Shown here: positions 1 through 8,994 of the stretch, piece after piece
Numbering within the stretch: position 1 is the stretch's first letter
How the letters are laid out: every line of letters begins with the position of its first letter
Origin: Lipingzhangella_A rawalii
GTDB taxonomy: Bacteria; Actinomycetota; Actinomycetes; Streptosporangiales; Streptosporangiaceae
Assembly: GCF_031628175.1 (NCBI RefSeq)
Contig: NZ_JAVLVT010000003.1
Coordinates: 1 to 64,000, forward strand
Direction: 5' to 3'
Length of the DNA: 64,000 bases
Notes under the pieces: model-generated
Told to the model about the DNA's origin: nothing
Database searches by the model: none
What the model saw: the letters and a program-made list of their open reading frames with translations, nothing else
Translations under genes and position numbers: made by a program

Positions 1-17
1 ACCTGGCAGGAATCCCG

Positions 18-794
18 ATGGCATCCCCGACCGCTCGGCCCGTGGTACTCGACCGCGCCACGGCGCTCGCGGCGCACGGCCACGGTCACACGATCCCGTG
101 CCACCGGACCCCTACGACGACCCGGAACAGCCTGCCCCACCAACCCCCAGCACCCGGCCACCTCCCCCCAACGCAACACACACGCGGCACCCCAAATGGA
201 GGGACAGTCCAAGACCGGACACCAGCCCACAGCCCGCCCCACCCCCACGACGGCGCGGAGCGCCACCACCGGGACCGGTGGGGCGACCTTCTGGAACAGC
301 TTCCCAAGACCGATGAGCGGCGGACCGTACCCATTCCCGCCTCCCTCGTCCCAGAGCTGAAACCGCTGGTCGACAGGCGCGGCGATGACGCCCACGTCTT
401 CACGACCAAGCGGGGCGCTCCACTGCGCAACGCGCGCCGGGGGCAGTGGGAGCCCATCAAAGCCGGACTCACCCCTCACGGCCTGCGGCACTCGCACAAG
501 ACGTGGATGATCGAGGACGGCATTCCCGAGATTCTGCAACACGAGCGCCTCGGCCACGAGCTTGGCGGCATCGGCGCGGTGTACTCGCACATCACCGAGC
601 GGATGCGGCAGCAGCTGCGGGACGCGCTGACCGCGCGATGGGAGCAGGCGCTGGAGGAGCGCGCGGCGCTCGCGCCGGGCTCGGCAGTGAGAGTGCTGGA
701 GCGGCTTCTCGGCGACCTCGACAAGAAAAACTCTAGAAAAACAGAAGAAAAGGCGGTTACTCGCCTCCGTTCTCGGAGGCAAGTAACCGCCTGA
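18..794 (+). pseudogene. Tyrosine recombinase (phage/AICE-type integrase) remnant
   Basis: Open frame of 258 codons of which only the second part, from about residue 95, resembles a tyrosine integrase catalytic domain. A segment typical of actinobacterial integrases (KTDERRTVPIP, near residue 97) is followed by the box TPHGLRH (second catalytic His/Arg), the LGH box and a YSHI motif holding the nucleophilic Tyr. The first catalytic Arg region and the whole DNA-binding N-terminus are absent; the first 90 residues are Pro/Thr/His-rich and look like frame noise. The last codons read straight into the terminator hairpin of the neighbouring tRNA-Pro. Integrases beside tRNA 3' ends mark integrated elements, so I read this as the decayed end of one. 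It could still be a truncated expressed protein, but activity is unlikely. Confidence 0.7.
752..791 (-). terminator. Terminator of tRNA-Pro
   Basis: Inverted repeat GGCGGTTACT...AGTAACCGCC, with an inner GCCTCCG/CGGAGGC stem and a 4-base loop. On the minus strand the stem is followed by a T-rich run (TTTTCTTCTGTTTTT), the classical intrinsic-terminator layout, about 20 bases after the tRNA 3' end. It overlaps the 3' end of the integrase remnant. Confidence 0.8.
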
Positions 795-809
795 CCTGCT
801 ACTGCGCTG

Positions 810-883
810 TCGGGGTGGCGGGATTTGAACCCACGACCTCCTCGTCCCGAACGAGGCGCGCTGCCAAACTGCGCTACACCCCG
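810..883 (-). tRNA. tRNA-Pro (anticodon CGG)
   Basis: The reverse complement folds as a full cloverleaf. The acceptor stem CGGGGTG pairs with CACCCCG, the anticodon stem CCTCG/CGAGG encloses the loop TTCGGGA (anticodon CGG), and the T-arm contains GGTTCAAATCC. CCA is not encoded. The 3' end faces the integrase remnant, which makes the tRNA the probable attachment site of the lost element. Confidence 0.95.
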
Positions 884-962
884 TGTGCTCCGCACCGCAG
901 TCTAGCGGACGTAGCTGGGTGCGCGCATCCTGGACGACGTCTCCTTCGCTGGGGCGACCGGA

Positions 963-1877
963 TCAGTCCCGGGGCACCAGGTCGAGCAGGCTGGCCTCCG
1001 GTCGGCAGGCGAACCGCACCGGGGCGTACGGAGAGGTGCCCAGCCCGGCCGAGACGTGCAGCCACGCCCCCGCGTACCTGCTCAGCCCGCGGGCGCGACG
1101 CCGGTCGATTCCGCAGTTGGTCACCAGCGTGCCGTAGCCCGGCAGGCACAGCTGCCCCCCGTGGGTGTGCCCGGTCAGCAGCAGATCGTAGCCGTCGGCG
1201 GCGAACCGGTTCAACACCTCGGGTTCCGGGGAGTGGGCCAGGCCCACCCGGATGTCGGCGTCCGGGGCCGGGCCGGCAATACGGTCGTAGCGGTCCAGCC
1301 CGATGTGGGGATCGTTCACACCGGCCAGCGCCACCGTGTTCCCGTTCACATCCAGGCTGCCCACAGCGTTGTTCAGGTCCAGCCAGCCGGCCCGTGTCAT
1401 GCCCGCTCCGAGGTGTTGCCAGGGTAGATCGGGAACACTCCGGTGTGCGTAATCCCCGGCACTGTCCCCCCACAGGTAGCGGGCAGGGTTCTTCAGGCGC
1501 GGCGAGAACAGGTCGTTCGACCCGTACACGAACGCCCCCGGTCGTTCCAGGAGCGGACCCAGCGCATCCAGAAACGGGTGTACCGCCTGAGGGTGCGCCA
1601 GCGAGTCGCCCGTGTTCACCACCAGATCCGGATCGTGTTCGTCAAGGCCACGGATCCAGGTCCGTAGCAGCCGACGATGCGGGGTGAGGTGGGCGTCGGA
1701 CAGGTGCAGGATCCGGATTCGGGGCTGGCCGGGCTCCAGAACCGGGATTTCGTGGTGGCGCAGCCGGAACCAGTTGCGTTCGACGATCGCGGCGTATCCG
1801 AGGCCGACCGTCCCTGCCGCGGCCAGCAGGGCCGCGCCCCGCCCAGCGCCGCGCAGGGTCATGCGCAGGGTGCTCAC
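963..1877 (-). CDS. Metallophosphoesterase (calcineurin-like, membrane-anchored)
   Basis: 304 residues. An N-terminal hydrophobic anchor (about residues 10-28) is followed by a calcineurin-like phosphoesterase domain with the dimetal motifs LHLSDAH, NTGDS, GSND and GHTHGGQ. The family hydrolyses phosphoester bonds on the outer membrane face or in the cytoplasm; the substrate cannot be told from sequence. I chose the GTG at 1877 because AAAGGAGG lies 9 bases upstream; a much longer in-frame extension exists but has no such site. It matches the position of Rv3683 beside ponA2 in mycobacteria. The gene is divergent from the YqeY gene with about 120 bases between them. Confidence 0.85.
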   Translation of the reverse strand: MSTLRMTLRGAGRGAALLAAAGTVGLGYAAIVERNWFRLRHHEIPVLEPGQPRIRILHLSDAHLTPHRRLLRTWIRGLDEHDPDLVVNTGDSLAHPQAVHPFLDALGPLLERPGAFVYGSNDLFSPRLKNPARYLWGDSAGDYAHRSVPDLPWQHLGAGMTRAGWLDLNNAVGSLDVNGNTVALAGVNDPHIGLDRYDRIAGPAPDADIRVGLAHSPEPEVLNRFAADGYDLLLTGHTHGGQLCLPGYGTLVTNCGIDRRRARGLSRYAGAWLHVSAGLGTSPYAPVRFACRPEASLLDLVPRD

Positions 1878-2001
1878 TGTGGGGTGCCTCCTTTGGTTGT
1901 GTCCGTCATGGTGCCAGACCGTGGCGGTTCCGGAGACAGAGGCGAGGATCCCCTCGCGGTTGGCGCACGGCCGCTGCCCTGGTGGTCTATGCTCACGTGA
2001 C

Positions 2002-2454
2002 ATGGCGCACCTCAAGGAACGGCTCCAGGCCGACCTCACCACGGCGATGCGGGAACGCGACGACGTGCGAACCCGCACCCTACGAATGGCTCTCACCGCG
2101 ATCACCAACGAGGAGGTGGCGGGCACCTCCGCGCGGGAACTCTCCGACGAGGAGATTGTGACCGTACTCACCCGGGAGGCCAAGAAGCGTCGGGAGGCCG
2201 CTGAGGCCTTCACCGACGGTGGGCGGACCGAACAGGCAGCCGCGGAGCGCGCCGAGGGTGAGGTCCTGGCCGAGTACCTGCCCGCGCAGCTGGACGACAC
2301 CGAACTGGCCGACATCGTCGCGGCCGCCATCACCGAGACCGCAGCCAGTGGACCATCCGCGATGGGATCGGTCATGAAGCTGGTCAAGCCACGCGTTGCC
2401 GGGCGCGCCGAGGGCGGCCGGATCGCGGCCGAGGTACGCCGCCAGCTGGGATAG
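2002..2454 (+). CDS. GatB/YqeY domain protein
   Basis: 150 residues with the whole YqeY fold: a helical N-terminal part (LKERLQADLTTAMRERD), the conserved YLPAQLDD segment, and a C-terminal MGSVMKLVKPRVAGRAEGG motif. The family resembles the tail domain of GatB, the Asn/Gln-tRNA amidotransferase subunit, and may bind tRNA, but its role as a free-standing protein is not settled. The ATG start is preceded only by a weak purine stretch. It is convergent with the penicillin-binding protein gene. Confidence 0.88.
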   Translation: MAHLKERLQADLTTAMRERDDVRTRTLRMALTAITNEEVAGTSARELSDEEIVTVLTREAKKRREAAEAFTDGGRTEQAAAERAEGEVLAEYLPAQLDDTELADIVAAAITETAASGPSAMGSVMKLVKPRVAGRAEGGRIAAEVRRQLG

Positions 2455-2562
2455 GCACTGCGATCCGATCCGGCGTGGGGCTGGACTGGCCCGAGACGCC
2501 GGCGCGCACAGCGTCAACCGTCCCGGGCCACCGACCGCGGTGACCGCGGCAGGGCACCATCC

Positions 2563-4911
2563 CTAGCCGACGGTGGGTTGGAGCGAGATCGGATCGCCGG
2601 GGATCGCCGAGGTCGCGTCGGTGTTGTCATCGGCGCTGAGGAAGACGTTCACGGTCGCGCCGGACGGCAGCGCCGTTCCGGGATTCGGGTTCACCGCGGC
2701 GACACTGCCGGCGGCCTCCTCCGAACGGATCGGATTGTCGGACACGTTCACCGTGTAGCCGGCCTCCTCCAGTGTGCTGACCGCGGCCTGCTCGGACTGG
2801 CCCACCACATCGGGCACTCCGCCGCTCTGCTGGCTGGCCTGGGTCGCGTTCCCACCGCCGGAACGGTACTGCGACGGTGCAGCCGGGAAGTCCTCATTGG
2901 GGATGTGCTGCACCGACTCCTGGAAGGTCTCCTGCCAGATGGGGCCGGGAATCGTGGCGCCGTAGACGAAGCTGTAGTGACGCCCCCCGAGCGTGATGTT
3001 GCGCAGCGGGTAGTTCTGCGGCCCGCGCGGGTCACCCACGAACACCGTTCCGGCCAGGTTCGGCGTGTAGCCCGCGAACCAGGCGGCCGCCCCGCCGTCC
3101 GTGGTTCCGGTCTTTCCGGCCGCGGGGCGTCCGATCTCCAGACCGTCGGCCGTGCCTCCGCTGAAGGTCTGCTGGAGCAGGTAGCTCACCCCGTCCGCCA
3201 CATCGGAGTCGATGACCTGTTCACAGTCGGACTCCAACTCGATGGTGGTGTCTGACTGGTTGTCTTCGATCCTGGTGAACGGCAGCGGCTCGCACAGCTC
3301 GCCGCCCGAGGCGAAGGTGGCGTAGGCGTTGGCGAGCCCCATCGGGGAGATCTCCTCACTGCCCAGGGTGAACGAGTTGTTCGCCTGGGTGTTGGGATTG
3401 TCGAAACTGGTTCCGTCTCCCCGCTGGAGTCCCAGGGTCTCGGCCATCTCGATGGTCTCGCACAACCCAACATCGGCTTGGAGCTGGGCGAAGTAGGTGT
3501 TGGAGGACTGCTGGGTCCCGCCCACCATGTCCAATCGGCCCGCGTCACTGTCGCCCGCGTTGCTCATCGTCCAGGAGGGCAGTCGCCCCCCGTTGCAGTT
3601 GACCTGGCCGCTCACCGTGGTGCTGCCCGGGGAGTCGTAGGAGGTACCGAAGCCCATTCCCTGGTCGAGCGCGGCGGCCAGGGTGATCGGTTTGAACGTG
3701 GATCCGGGCTGGAAACCGGTGCTGCCGCCATGGTCGTAGTCGGCCATGAAGTTGATGGAGGTCTCACCGAGGTTGCTCTCGTCGGGCCCGTAGTCGCGGC
3801 TCTGGGCCATCGCGCGGATCTCACCGGTTCCGGGCTCGATCAACACCTGGGCGGCGACCTTACGTGACTCGTTGTCCCGCGGCACCCAGGAGTCCACCGC
3901 ATCCTGCGCCGCCTGTTGCATATCCGGGTGGAGGGTGGTGTGGATCTCCAGCCCGGCGGTGCGCAGCCACCGCGCCCGCTCGGCGGCATCCTCACCGAAC
4001 TCCTCGTTCTGTTCGATCTCCCGCACGATGTAGTCACAGAAGAAGGGGGCGGTTGCGGGCATGCATCCGTTGTCGGGCTCGCTGACGTCGAGGTCGAGCT
4101 CCTCCTCCGCACGGACCTCGTCCGCCTCCTCCTCGGTGATCATCTCCGCGTCGACCATGCCGTTGAGTACGGTCTGCCGGCGGTCCATGGCCTGTTCCGG
4201 ATTGGTGCGGGGGTTGTACTGGTAGGGGTAGCGCACGATCCCGGCGAGCAGTGAGGACTGGCTCAGATCCAGCTCGTCGGCGCTGACTCCGAAGTAGTGC
4301 TGGGCGGCGGACTCCAGGCCGTAGGCCCCGTCCCCGAAGTAGGCGATGTTGAGATAGCCCTCGAGGATCTCGTCCTTGGTCATGTCCTGTTCCAGGCTGG
4401 CCGCGTAGCGCAGTTCCCGGATCTTACGGTCGAGAGTCTCCTCCCGCGCCGCCTCCAGCTCCTCCTGGGACTCGGCGCTCTCGATCAGGATGTTCTTGAC
4501 GTACTGCTGGGTGATCGAGGAGCCACCCTCGGTCTGCCCCTGGAGGGTGCGCAGGGCCGCCCGGAAGGTCCCCTGGAAATCGAACCCGCCGTGTTCGTAG
4601 AACCGGTTGTCCTCGATCGCGATCATGGCGTCCTGGGCGATAGGCGCCATGTCCTCGAGATCGATGAGCTCGCGGTTTTGGTCATAGATGTCCGCGATCA
4701 CGCCACCCTCGGTGTCGAGCATCGTCGAGCGTTCGGGTGGCGGCGGGGTCTCCAGGTCTGCGGGCATGTTGAGGAAACTCGTGGCGATATTGCGGGCCGT
4801 GATTCCGGCCCCACCGAGCGCGGGAAGAGCGAGCGCAGCAACAAGCACCCCCGCAACGACACTGACCCCGACGAGCTGACCGACCTTGTGCAGTGAAATC
4901 CCATGCCCCAC
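2563..4911 (-). CDS. Class A penicillin-binding protein with C-terminal PASTA domain
   Basis: 782 residues; bifunctional peptidoglycan glycosyltransferase and transpeptidase, the ponA2-type protein of actinobacteria. A single N-terminal membrane anchor (about 10-35) precedes the GT51 domain, with catalytic Glu in EDNRFYEHGGFD (E100) and GGSSITQQYVKN. The transpeptidase has SxxK at 404-407 (STFK), SSN at 469-471 and KTGT at 600-603. One PASTA repeat (about 699-763) ends the protein and may bind muropeptide. All catalytic motifs are intact, so it should be active outside the membrane. The start is GTG at 4911; a nearby ATG is out of frame. In mycobacteria a whiB gene sits between the ArsA pair and ponA2; none is seen here. 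Confidence 0.95.
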   Translation of the reverse strand: MGHGISLHKVGQLVGVSVVAGVLVAALALPALGGAGITARNIATSFLNMPADLETPPPPERSTMLDTEGGVIADIYDQNRELIDLEDMAPIAQDAMIAIEDNRFYEHGGFDFQGTFRAALRTLQGQTEGGSSITQQYVKNILIESAESQEELEAAREETLDRKIRELRYAASLEQDMTKDEILEGYLNIAYFGDGAYGLESAAQHYFGVSADELDLSQSSLLAGIVRYPYQYNPRTNPEQAMDRRQTVLNGMVDAEMITEEEADEVRAEEELDLDVSEPDNGCMPATAPFFCDYIVREIEQNEEFGEDAAERARWLRTAGLEIHTTLHPDMQQAAQDAVDSWVPRDNESRKVAAQVLIEPGTGEIRAMAQSRDYGPDESNLGETSINFMADYDHGGSTGFQPGSTFKPITLAAALDQGMGFGTSYDSPGSTTVSGQVNCNGGRLPSWTMSNAGDSDAGRLDMVGGTQQSSNTYFAQLQADVGLCETIEMAETLGLQRGDGTSFDNPNTQANNSFTLGSEEISPMGLANAYATFASGGELCEPLPFTRIEDNQSDTTIELESDCEQVIDSDVADGVSYLLQQTFSGGTADGLEIGRPAAGKTGTTDGGAAAWFAGYTPNLAGTVFVGDPRGPQNYPLRNITLGGRHYSFVYGATIPGPIWQETFQESVQHIPNEDFPAAPSQYRSGGGNATQASQQSGGVPDVVGQSEQAAVSTLEEAGYTVNVSDNPIRSEEAAGSVAAVNPNPGTALPSGATVNVFLSADDNTDATSAIPGDPISLQPTVG

Positions 4912-4993
4912 TCTTCTAGCCTACGTCCTTAACGCCAGGGATTGGCAGGTATGTGTGCCCTCGGCGCGTGATTTGCGGCCCGAGTTTCGGTTT

Positions 4994-5026
4994 GGTGCGG
5001 CGACCGGGTGCGGCAACCGGGTGCGG
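4994..5026. repeat. Short tandem repeat, 13-bp unit x 2.5
   Basis: GGTGCGGCGACCG, then GGTGCGGCAACCG, then GGTGCGG, in the gap between the PBP gene and the ArsA operon. No function is evident. Confidence 0.7.
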
Positions 5027-5076
5027 GGCACGCCACCGGCCACGGCGGACCCGAGGCGACGACGCCCGGGATGAAC

Positions 5077-5113
5077 CGGAGGTTTCGGGGTCCGACCGTG
5101 CAGCGAACCTCCG
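5077..5113 (-). terminator. Candidate terminator after the ArsA operon
   Basis: Inverted repeat CGGAGGTT...AACCTCCG with a 21-base loop, about 60 bases past the stop codon of the second ArsA gene. There is no T-run, as is common in high-GC actinobacteria, so this is tentative. Confidence 0.4.
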
Positions 5114-5171
5114 AAATCCCGCCATCCGGGACGCGAGATGGTGCGCGGCACCGCCGTCCTTTCGCCGGTCC

Positions 5172-6347
5172 TCAGGTGGACTCCGCGCCGGAGCCGCTGC
5201 CCAGGTCGTGCCCGACACGGCGCAGCCCCGTCAGGTCAGCCACGGCATCGGGTTGGGCGGGGACCTCGACCACGGGGGTGGTGGGGTGGGCCGCGACGAA
5301 GCTGGACCGTTCCCGCGCCTCCGCCGCCTGGGTGTCCATCCTACGGGCGTGCAGCCGCAGGGCCGCGGCCGCGAGGGTGTGTTCCCCCAGATCCTCGAGA
5401 GTTTCGGCCGCGGCGTCGCTTCGGGCTGCGGACAGGCGCGCCGGCGTGGGGGCCGCGCCGTGGCCGTGGGTCTTGTTGAGTACCAGTCCAGCCAGGGGCA
5501 TTCCTTCCGCGGCGAGCCGCTCCACGAAGTAGGAGGCCTCCCGGAGCGCGTCCGACTCCGGGGCCGCCACCACCAGGAACTCGGTCCCCGGGGCCTTGAG
5601 GAGCTCGTAGGTGTGCCGGGCCCGATCCTGGAAACCACCGAATACGGCGTCGAACGCCGAAACGAACGTACGCACGTCGGACAGGAGCTGAGCCCCGATG
5701 ACCCGGTTGATCACCGTGGTGATCAACCCGAAGCCACTGCCCAGCATCCGCAGGTAGGACCGGCCACCGGTCCCGCCGAGCATCCGGATCAACCGTCCGT
5801 CCAGAAATCGGCCGAGCCGGTTGGGAGCGTCCAGGAAGTCCAGGGCGGAGCGGCTGGGCGGGGTGTCGACCACGATCAGGTCCCACTCCTCCGAGGCACG
5901 CAGCTGACCCAGCTTCTCCATCGCCATGTACTCCTGGGTTCCGGAGAAGCTCGTGGATAGGGACTGGTAGAAGGGGTTGGCGAGAATCTGTTCGGCACGT
6001 TCCGGGTCGGCGTGCGCCCGCACCACCTCATCGAAGGTGCGCTTCATGTCCAGCATCATGGCGTGCAGCGTGCCCCGCCCCGAGTCCCGCGGCCCCAGGT
6101 CGATCTGTCGCGGCGTGTTGTCCAGCTCGTCCAAACCAAGCGACTGGGCGAGACGACGAGCCGGATCGACGGTGATGACCACCGCCGTTCGTCCCCGTTC
6201 CGCCGCTCGCAGCGCCAGCGCGGCGGCCGTGGTGGTTTTGCCCACGCCACCGGAGCCGCAGCACACCACGATGCGGGTCTGGGTGTCGTCCAGGAGGGCG
6301 TCCACGTTCAGGGGCGGGGCTTCCTGGTGAAGCTTCTGCACGGTCAC
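5172..6347 (-). CDS. ArsA/Get3-like ATPase, second of a pair
   Basis: 391 residues with a deviant Walker A P-loop (GSGGVGKTT), an ITVDPARRL switch and VVDTPPSRSALDFLD, all typical of the ArsA/GET3 subclass of SIMIBI ATPases. It is the longer partner of the pair known in actinobacteria (Rv3680-like). The family binds and moves hydrophobic or metal-linked cargo as dimers; here the pair probably forms a heterodimer. The GTG start overlaps the previous gene's TGA by 4 bases, so translation is coupled. There are no paired Cys of an arsenite site, so an arsenite-efflux role is unlikely. Confidence 0.88.
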   Translation of the reverse strand: MTVQKLHQEAPPLNVDALLDDTQTRIVVCCGSGGVGKTTTAAALALRAAERGRTAVVITVDPARRLAQSLGLDELDNTPRQIDLGPRDSGRGTLHAMMLDMKRTFDEVVRAHADPERAEQILANPFYQSLSTSFSGTQEYMAMEKLGQLRASEEWDLIVVDTPPSRSALDFLDAPNRLGRFLDGRLIRMLGGTGGRSYLRMLGSGFGLITTVINRVIGAQLLSDVRTFVSAFDAVFGGFQDRARHTYELLKAPGTEFLVVAAPESDALREASYFVERLAAEGMPLAGLVLNKTHGHGAAPTPARLSAARSDAAAETLEDLGEHTLAAAALRLHARRMDTQAAEARERSSFVAAHPTTPVVEVPAQPDAVADLTGLRRVGHDLGSGSGAEST

Positions 6348-7366
6348 ACAGCCCCCTGAGTTCGTAGCACGTTCGCCAGGTGGTAGAGGCCTGCGAGGTC
6401 AATGGGCCCCTCGAGTAACGGCAGGTCGAATGTGGGGCGCTGTGCGGCCTCCAGGCGCTCGCGCAGCCCCTGCTCGGCGGCGACGGTATGCGCGTGGGCC
6501 AGAAGTTCGGGCACGAGCTCCTGCGCGGTCTGCTCGGCCTGCTCCAGACCGGCTGCCTTGAGTCCGCGGGCCAGGGCCTCGGTGTCGACCCGTCCCTCGG
6601 CTGCCGCCCGTTGGTCGGTCTCGTTCAGGAACCGAGGGCGCCGCATGTTCACCAGGATGGAGCCCACCGGAATGTTGACGTCGGTGATCTGCTCGACACC
6701 GTCGAGGCACTCCTGGACCGGCATGTCCTCCAGGGTGGTTACCACGTGCACGGCGGTCTGGGCCGAACGAATCACCTCCATCACGCGGTCCGCGTGGTGA
6801 TGGACGGGACCCATGCGGGCGAGGCCGGCCACCTCGGTGTTGACGTTCAGAAACTGGGCGATCCTCCCGGTCGGGGGAGCATCCAGAACCACCGCGTCGT
6901 ACACGAACGGGGCGCGTCGCGTCGCATCCCGCGGTGTCCGCCCGCGCTCCTCGCCCTGACGGCGACGGACGGCCTCCGTGACCTTGCCGGTCAACAGGAC
7001 ATCCCGGGTGCCCGGAGCGACCGTCGTGGCGAAGTCCACCACTCCGAACCGCGTGAGCGCGGCCCCGGCCCGCCGCAGGCCGTAGAACATCTCCAGATAG
7101 TCGAGGAGGGCTGCCTCGGCGTCGATCGCCAGCGCGTAGACGTCGCCTCCGTCCGGGGCGACGGCCACGCGCCGTTCCGCGTAGGGCAACGGTGCGCAGT
7201 CGAACACCTGGGCGATGCCCTGGCGCTCCTCCACCTCGGTCAGCAGCACCGTGCGTCCCGACGCGGCGAGCGCCAGGGCCAGGGCCGCCGCTATGGTTGT
7301 TTTCCCGGTGCCACCTTTGCCGGTGACGACATGAAGTCGGGCATCGTTCCAGCCCCGGTCACGCAC
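6344..7366 (-). CDS. ArsA/Get3-like ATPase, first of a pair
   Basis: About 340 residues. The P-loop GKGGTGKTT lies near residue 16, with TEVEERQG and VLDAPPTGRIAQFL (Walker B/switch II). It corresponds to Rv3679. I placed the start at GTG 7366 because GGAGG ends 6 bases before it; another GTG lies two codons upstream. The frame runs open to 7834, but that extension crosses the divergent DUF4177/ridA genes and is not credible. The Arg-rich linker RRQGEERGRTPRDATRR near residue 140 is unusual and probably a loop insertion. Confidence 0.87.
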   Translation of the reverse strand: MRDRGWNDARLHVVTGKGGTGKTTIAAALALALAASGRTVLLTEVEERQGIAQVFDCAPLPYAERRVAVAPDGGDVYALAIDAEAALLDYLEMFYGLRRAGAALTRFGVVDFATTVAPGTRDVLLTGKVTEAVRRRQGEERGRTPRDATRRAPFVYDAVVLDAPPTGRIAQFLNVNTEVAGLARMGPVHHHADRVMEVIRSAQTAVHVVTTLEDMPVQECLDGVEQITDVNIPVGSILVNMRRPRFLNETDQRAAAEGRVDTEALARGLKAAGLEQAEQTAQELVPELLAHAHTVAAEQGLRERLEAAQRPTFDLPLLEGPIDLAGLYHLANVLRTQGAV

Positions 7367-7468
7367 ACTCACCCTCCAGAAGTTTACGCACGCCACCGCG
7401 GTTTCGGGGAGTGCCGTTCCCGCTTGGCGCGGTGAGGCCGCGCGAGCCGGGTGAGTAGGGTGGCGCCC

Positions 7469-7645
7469 ATGACGAAATGGGAGTACCAGACAGTGCCGCT
7501 GTTGGCACACGCGACCAAGCAGATCCTGGACAACTGGGGAGAGGACGGCTGGGAGCTCGTCGCAGTCGTTCCGGCTCCGTTGCCGGAGGGCACCGACCCC
7601 CGGAACCAGCAGTACGTGGCCTACATGAAACGGCAGCAACAGTGA
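7469..7645 (+). CDS. DUF4177 small protein
   Basis: 58 residues with the family pattern WEYQTVPLL...NWGEDGWELVAVVP. It is the small conserved actinobacterial protein found between the ArsA pair and RidA (like Rv3678A). Function unknown. ATG 7469 is chosen because the family begins with MTKWEY. Its TGA overlaps the GTG start of ridA in a GTGA, implying translational coupling. Confidence 0.85.
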   Translation: MTKWEYQTVPLLAHATKQILDNWGEDGWELVAVVPAPLPEGTDPRNQQYVAYMKRQQQ

Positions 7646-8106
7646 GCCCCACCCCGGAACAACGGCTGGCCGAGCTGGGCCACGAGCTGCCCCAGGTTGT
7701 CCGGCCGTTGGCGTCCTACGCGCCCACGGTCCGTTCCGGTCCGCACATCTACGTGGCCGGACAGCTGCCGTTGGTGAACGGGGAATTGCCGCATCGCGGC
7801 AAGGTGGGAGCCGAGGTCGATCCGGAGACCGCACGAGACCTGGCTGCGACCTGCGCGCTGAACGCCATCGCGGCGGTCCGGTCCGAGCTGGGAGAACTGT
7901 CCCAGGTGCGCCGGATCGTGAAGGTTGTGGGATTCGTGGCCAGTTCTCCCGACTTCACCGGGCAACCCCAGGTCATCAACGGGGCCAGCGAGCTCCTGGG
8001 GGCGGTGTTCGGGGACGCGGGTGTGCACGCCCGCAGCGCGGTCGGCGCGGCTGCCCTGCCACTGGACGCCCCCGTCGAGGTGGAGATGATCGTCGAGGTC
8101 GTCTAG
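7642..8106 (+). CDS. ridA: RidA/YjgF family enamine/imine deaminase
   Basis: 154 residues of the RidA fold, the longer YjgF/endoribonuclease L-PSP subclass (Rv3678c-like). Conserved pieces are SGPHIYVAGQLP, AAVRSELGELSQVRRIVKVVGFV and the C-terminal PLDAPVEVEMIVEVV. RidA proteins hydrolyse reactive 2-aminoacrylate imines from PLP enzymes. The usual C-terminal Arg of active RidA is replaced in this subclass, so the substrate may differ. The gene is coupled to DUF4177. Confidence 0.85.
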   Translation: MSPTPEQRLAELGHELPQVVRPLASYAPTVRSGPHIYVAGQLPLVNGELPHRGKVGAEVDPETARDLAATCALNAIAAVRSELGELSQVRRIVKVVGFVASSPDFTGQPQVINGASELLGAVFGDAGVHARSAVGAAALPLDAPVEVEMIVEVV

Positions 8107-8181
8107 AAACGAGCCGAGACAGGGATGGCTGGCGTGGGTCGCCTGATCCGGGCGGCCCAAACAGAGAGCAGGGACGACGCT

Positions 8182-8994
8182 ATGACAGAGACCGGTGCGG
8201 CAGGAGCTTCGGAGTCGCCGCGGCCGCGTGACTCCGCGACCGTGATGCTGCTGCGTTCGGTGGCGGAACCGGCAGGGTCGGGCTTCGAGGTGTACCTGCT
8301 GCGCCGGGCCTCGTCGATGGCCTTCGCTCCCGGGGCGCACGCCTTTCCCGGCGGGGGCGTGGACCGGCGTGATGTGGAGCTGGCTCCCGGCTGGACGGGC
8401 CCCAGCCCTCAGGTGTGGGCCCAGCGGCTCGGCGTCGATACCGCCACGGCCCGGGCTCTGGTGTGTGCTGCGGTTCGGGAGACGTTCGAAGAGTCGGGGG
8501 TGCTGCTCGCGGGACCGTCCACGCGGGAGCTCGTGGCCGACACCCGCGACGAGGCATGGGAACGGGACCGCCGGGCGCTGCTGGACCGCTCCCTGTCCCT
8601 GGCCGAGCTCCTGGCCCGGCGTGGACTCGTGCTGCGGTCCGACCTCCTGTGCCCCTGGTCGCGGTGGATCACTCCGCGGGGGCAGCCCCGACGCTTCGAC
8701 ACCCGGTTCTTTGCCGCCGCGCTGCCTGCGGGGCAACAGGCACGGGATGTCGGGGGAGAGGCCGACCGGGCGGCTTGGTACGCGCCTGCGGCGGCCCTCT
8801 CCGCGTGGAAGCGAGGTGAGCTGCCGATGCTGCCTCCGACCATGATCTCCCTGCGCCAGCTGGCGGAATACACCGCGGTAACCGAGGTTCTGGCGGCCCA
8901 CCGAGACCTGACCCCGATCGAACCAGAGCTGGACCGGGTGGACGGTCGGGAGCGGGTCCTGCTGCCGGACGGGACCACACACCCGCTACGGTGA
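8182..8994 (+). CDS. NUDIX hydrolase
   Basis: About 270 residues. The NUDIX box is split by an insertion: GGGVDRRD..., then AVRETFEESGVLL, which carries the metal-binding REx2EE core. Proteins of this type in actinobacteria sit beside RidA and beta-lactamase-fold genes and hydrolyse nucleoside-diphosphate-linked substrates; the actual substrate is unknown. ATG 8182 has CAGGGA upstream; an alternative in-frame ATG at 8125 adds 19 residues. The stop overlaps the next start (GTGA). Confidence 0.82.
   Translation: MTETGAAGASESPRPRDSATVMLLRSVAEPAGSGFEVYLLRRASSMAFAPGAHAFPGGGVDRRDVELAPGWTGPSPQVWAQRLGVDTATARALVCAAVRETFEESGVLLAGPSTRELVADTRDEAWERDRRALLDRSLSLAELLARRGLVLRSDLLCPWSRWITPRGQPRRFDTRFFAAALPAGQQARDVGGEADRAAWYAPAAALSAWKRGELPMLPPTMISLRQLAEYTAVTEVLAAHRDLTPIEPELDRVDGRERVLLPDGTTHPLR

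Noticed and set aside
4921..5151. whiB-like gene between PBP and ArsA
   Set aside because: The frame has no Cys cluster (C-x29-C-x2-C-x5-C) and is Arg/Pro-rich.
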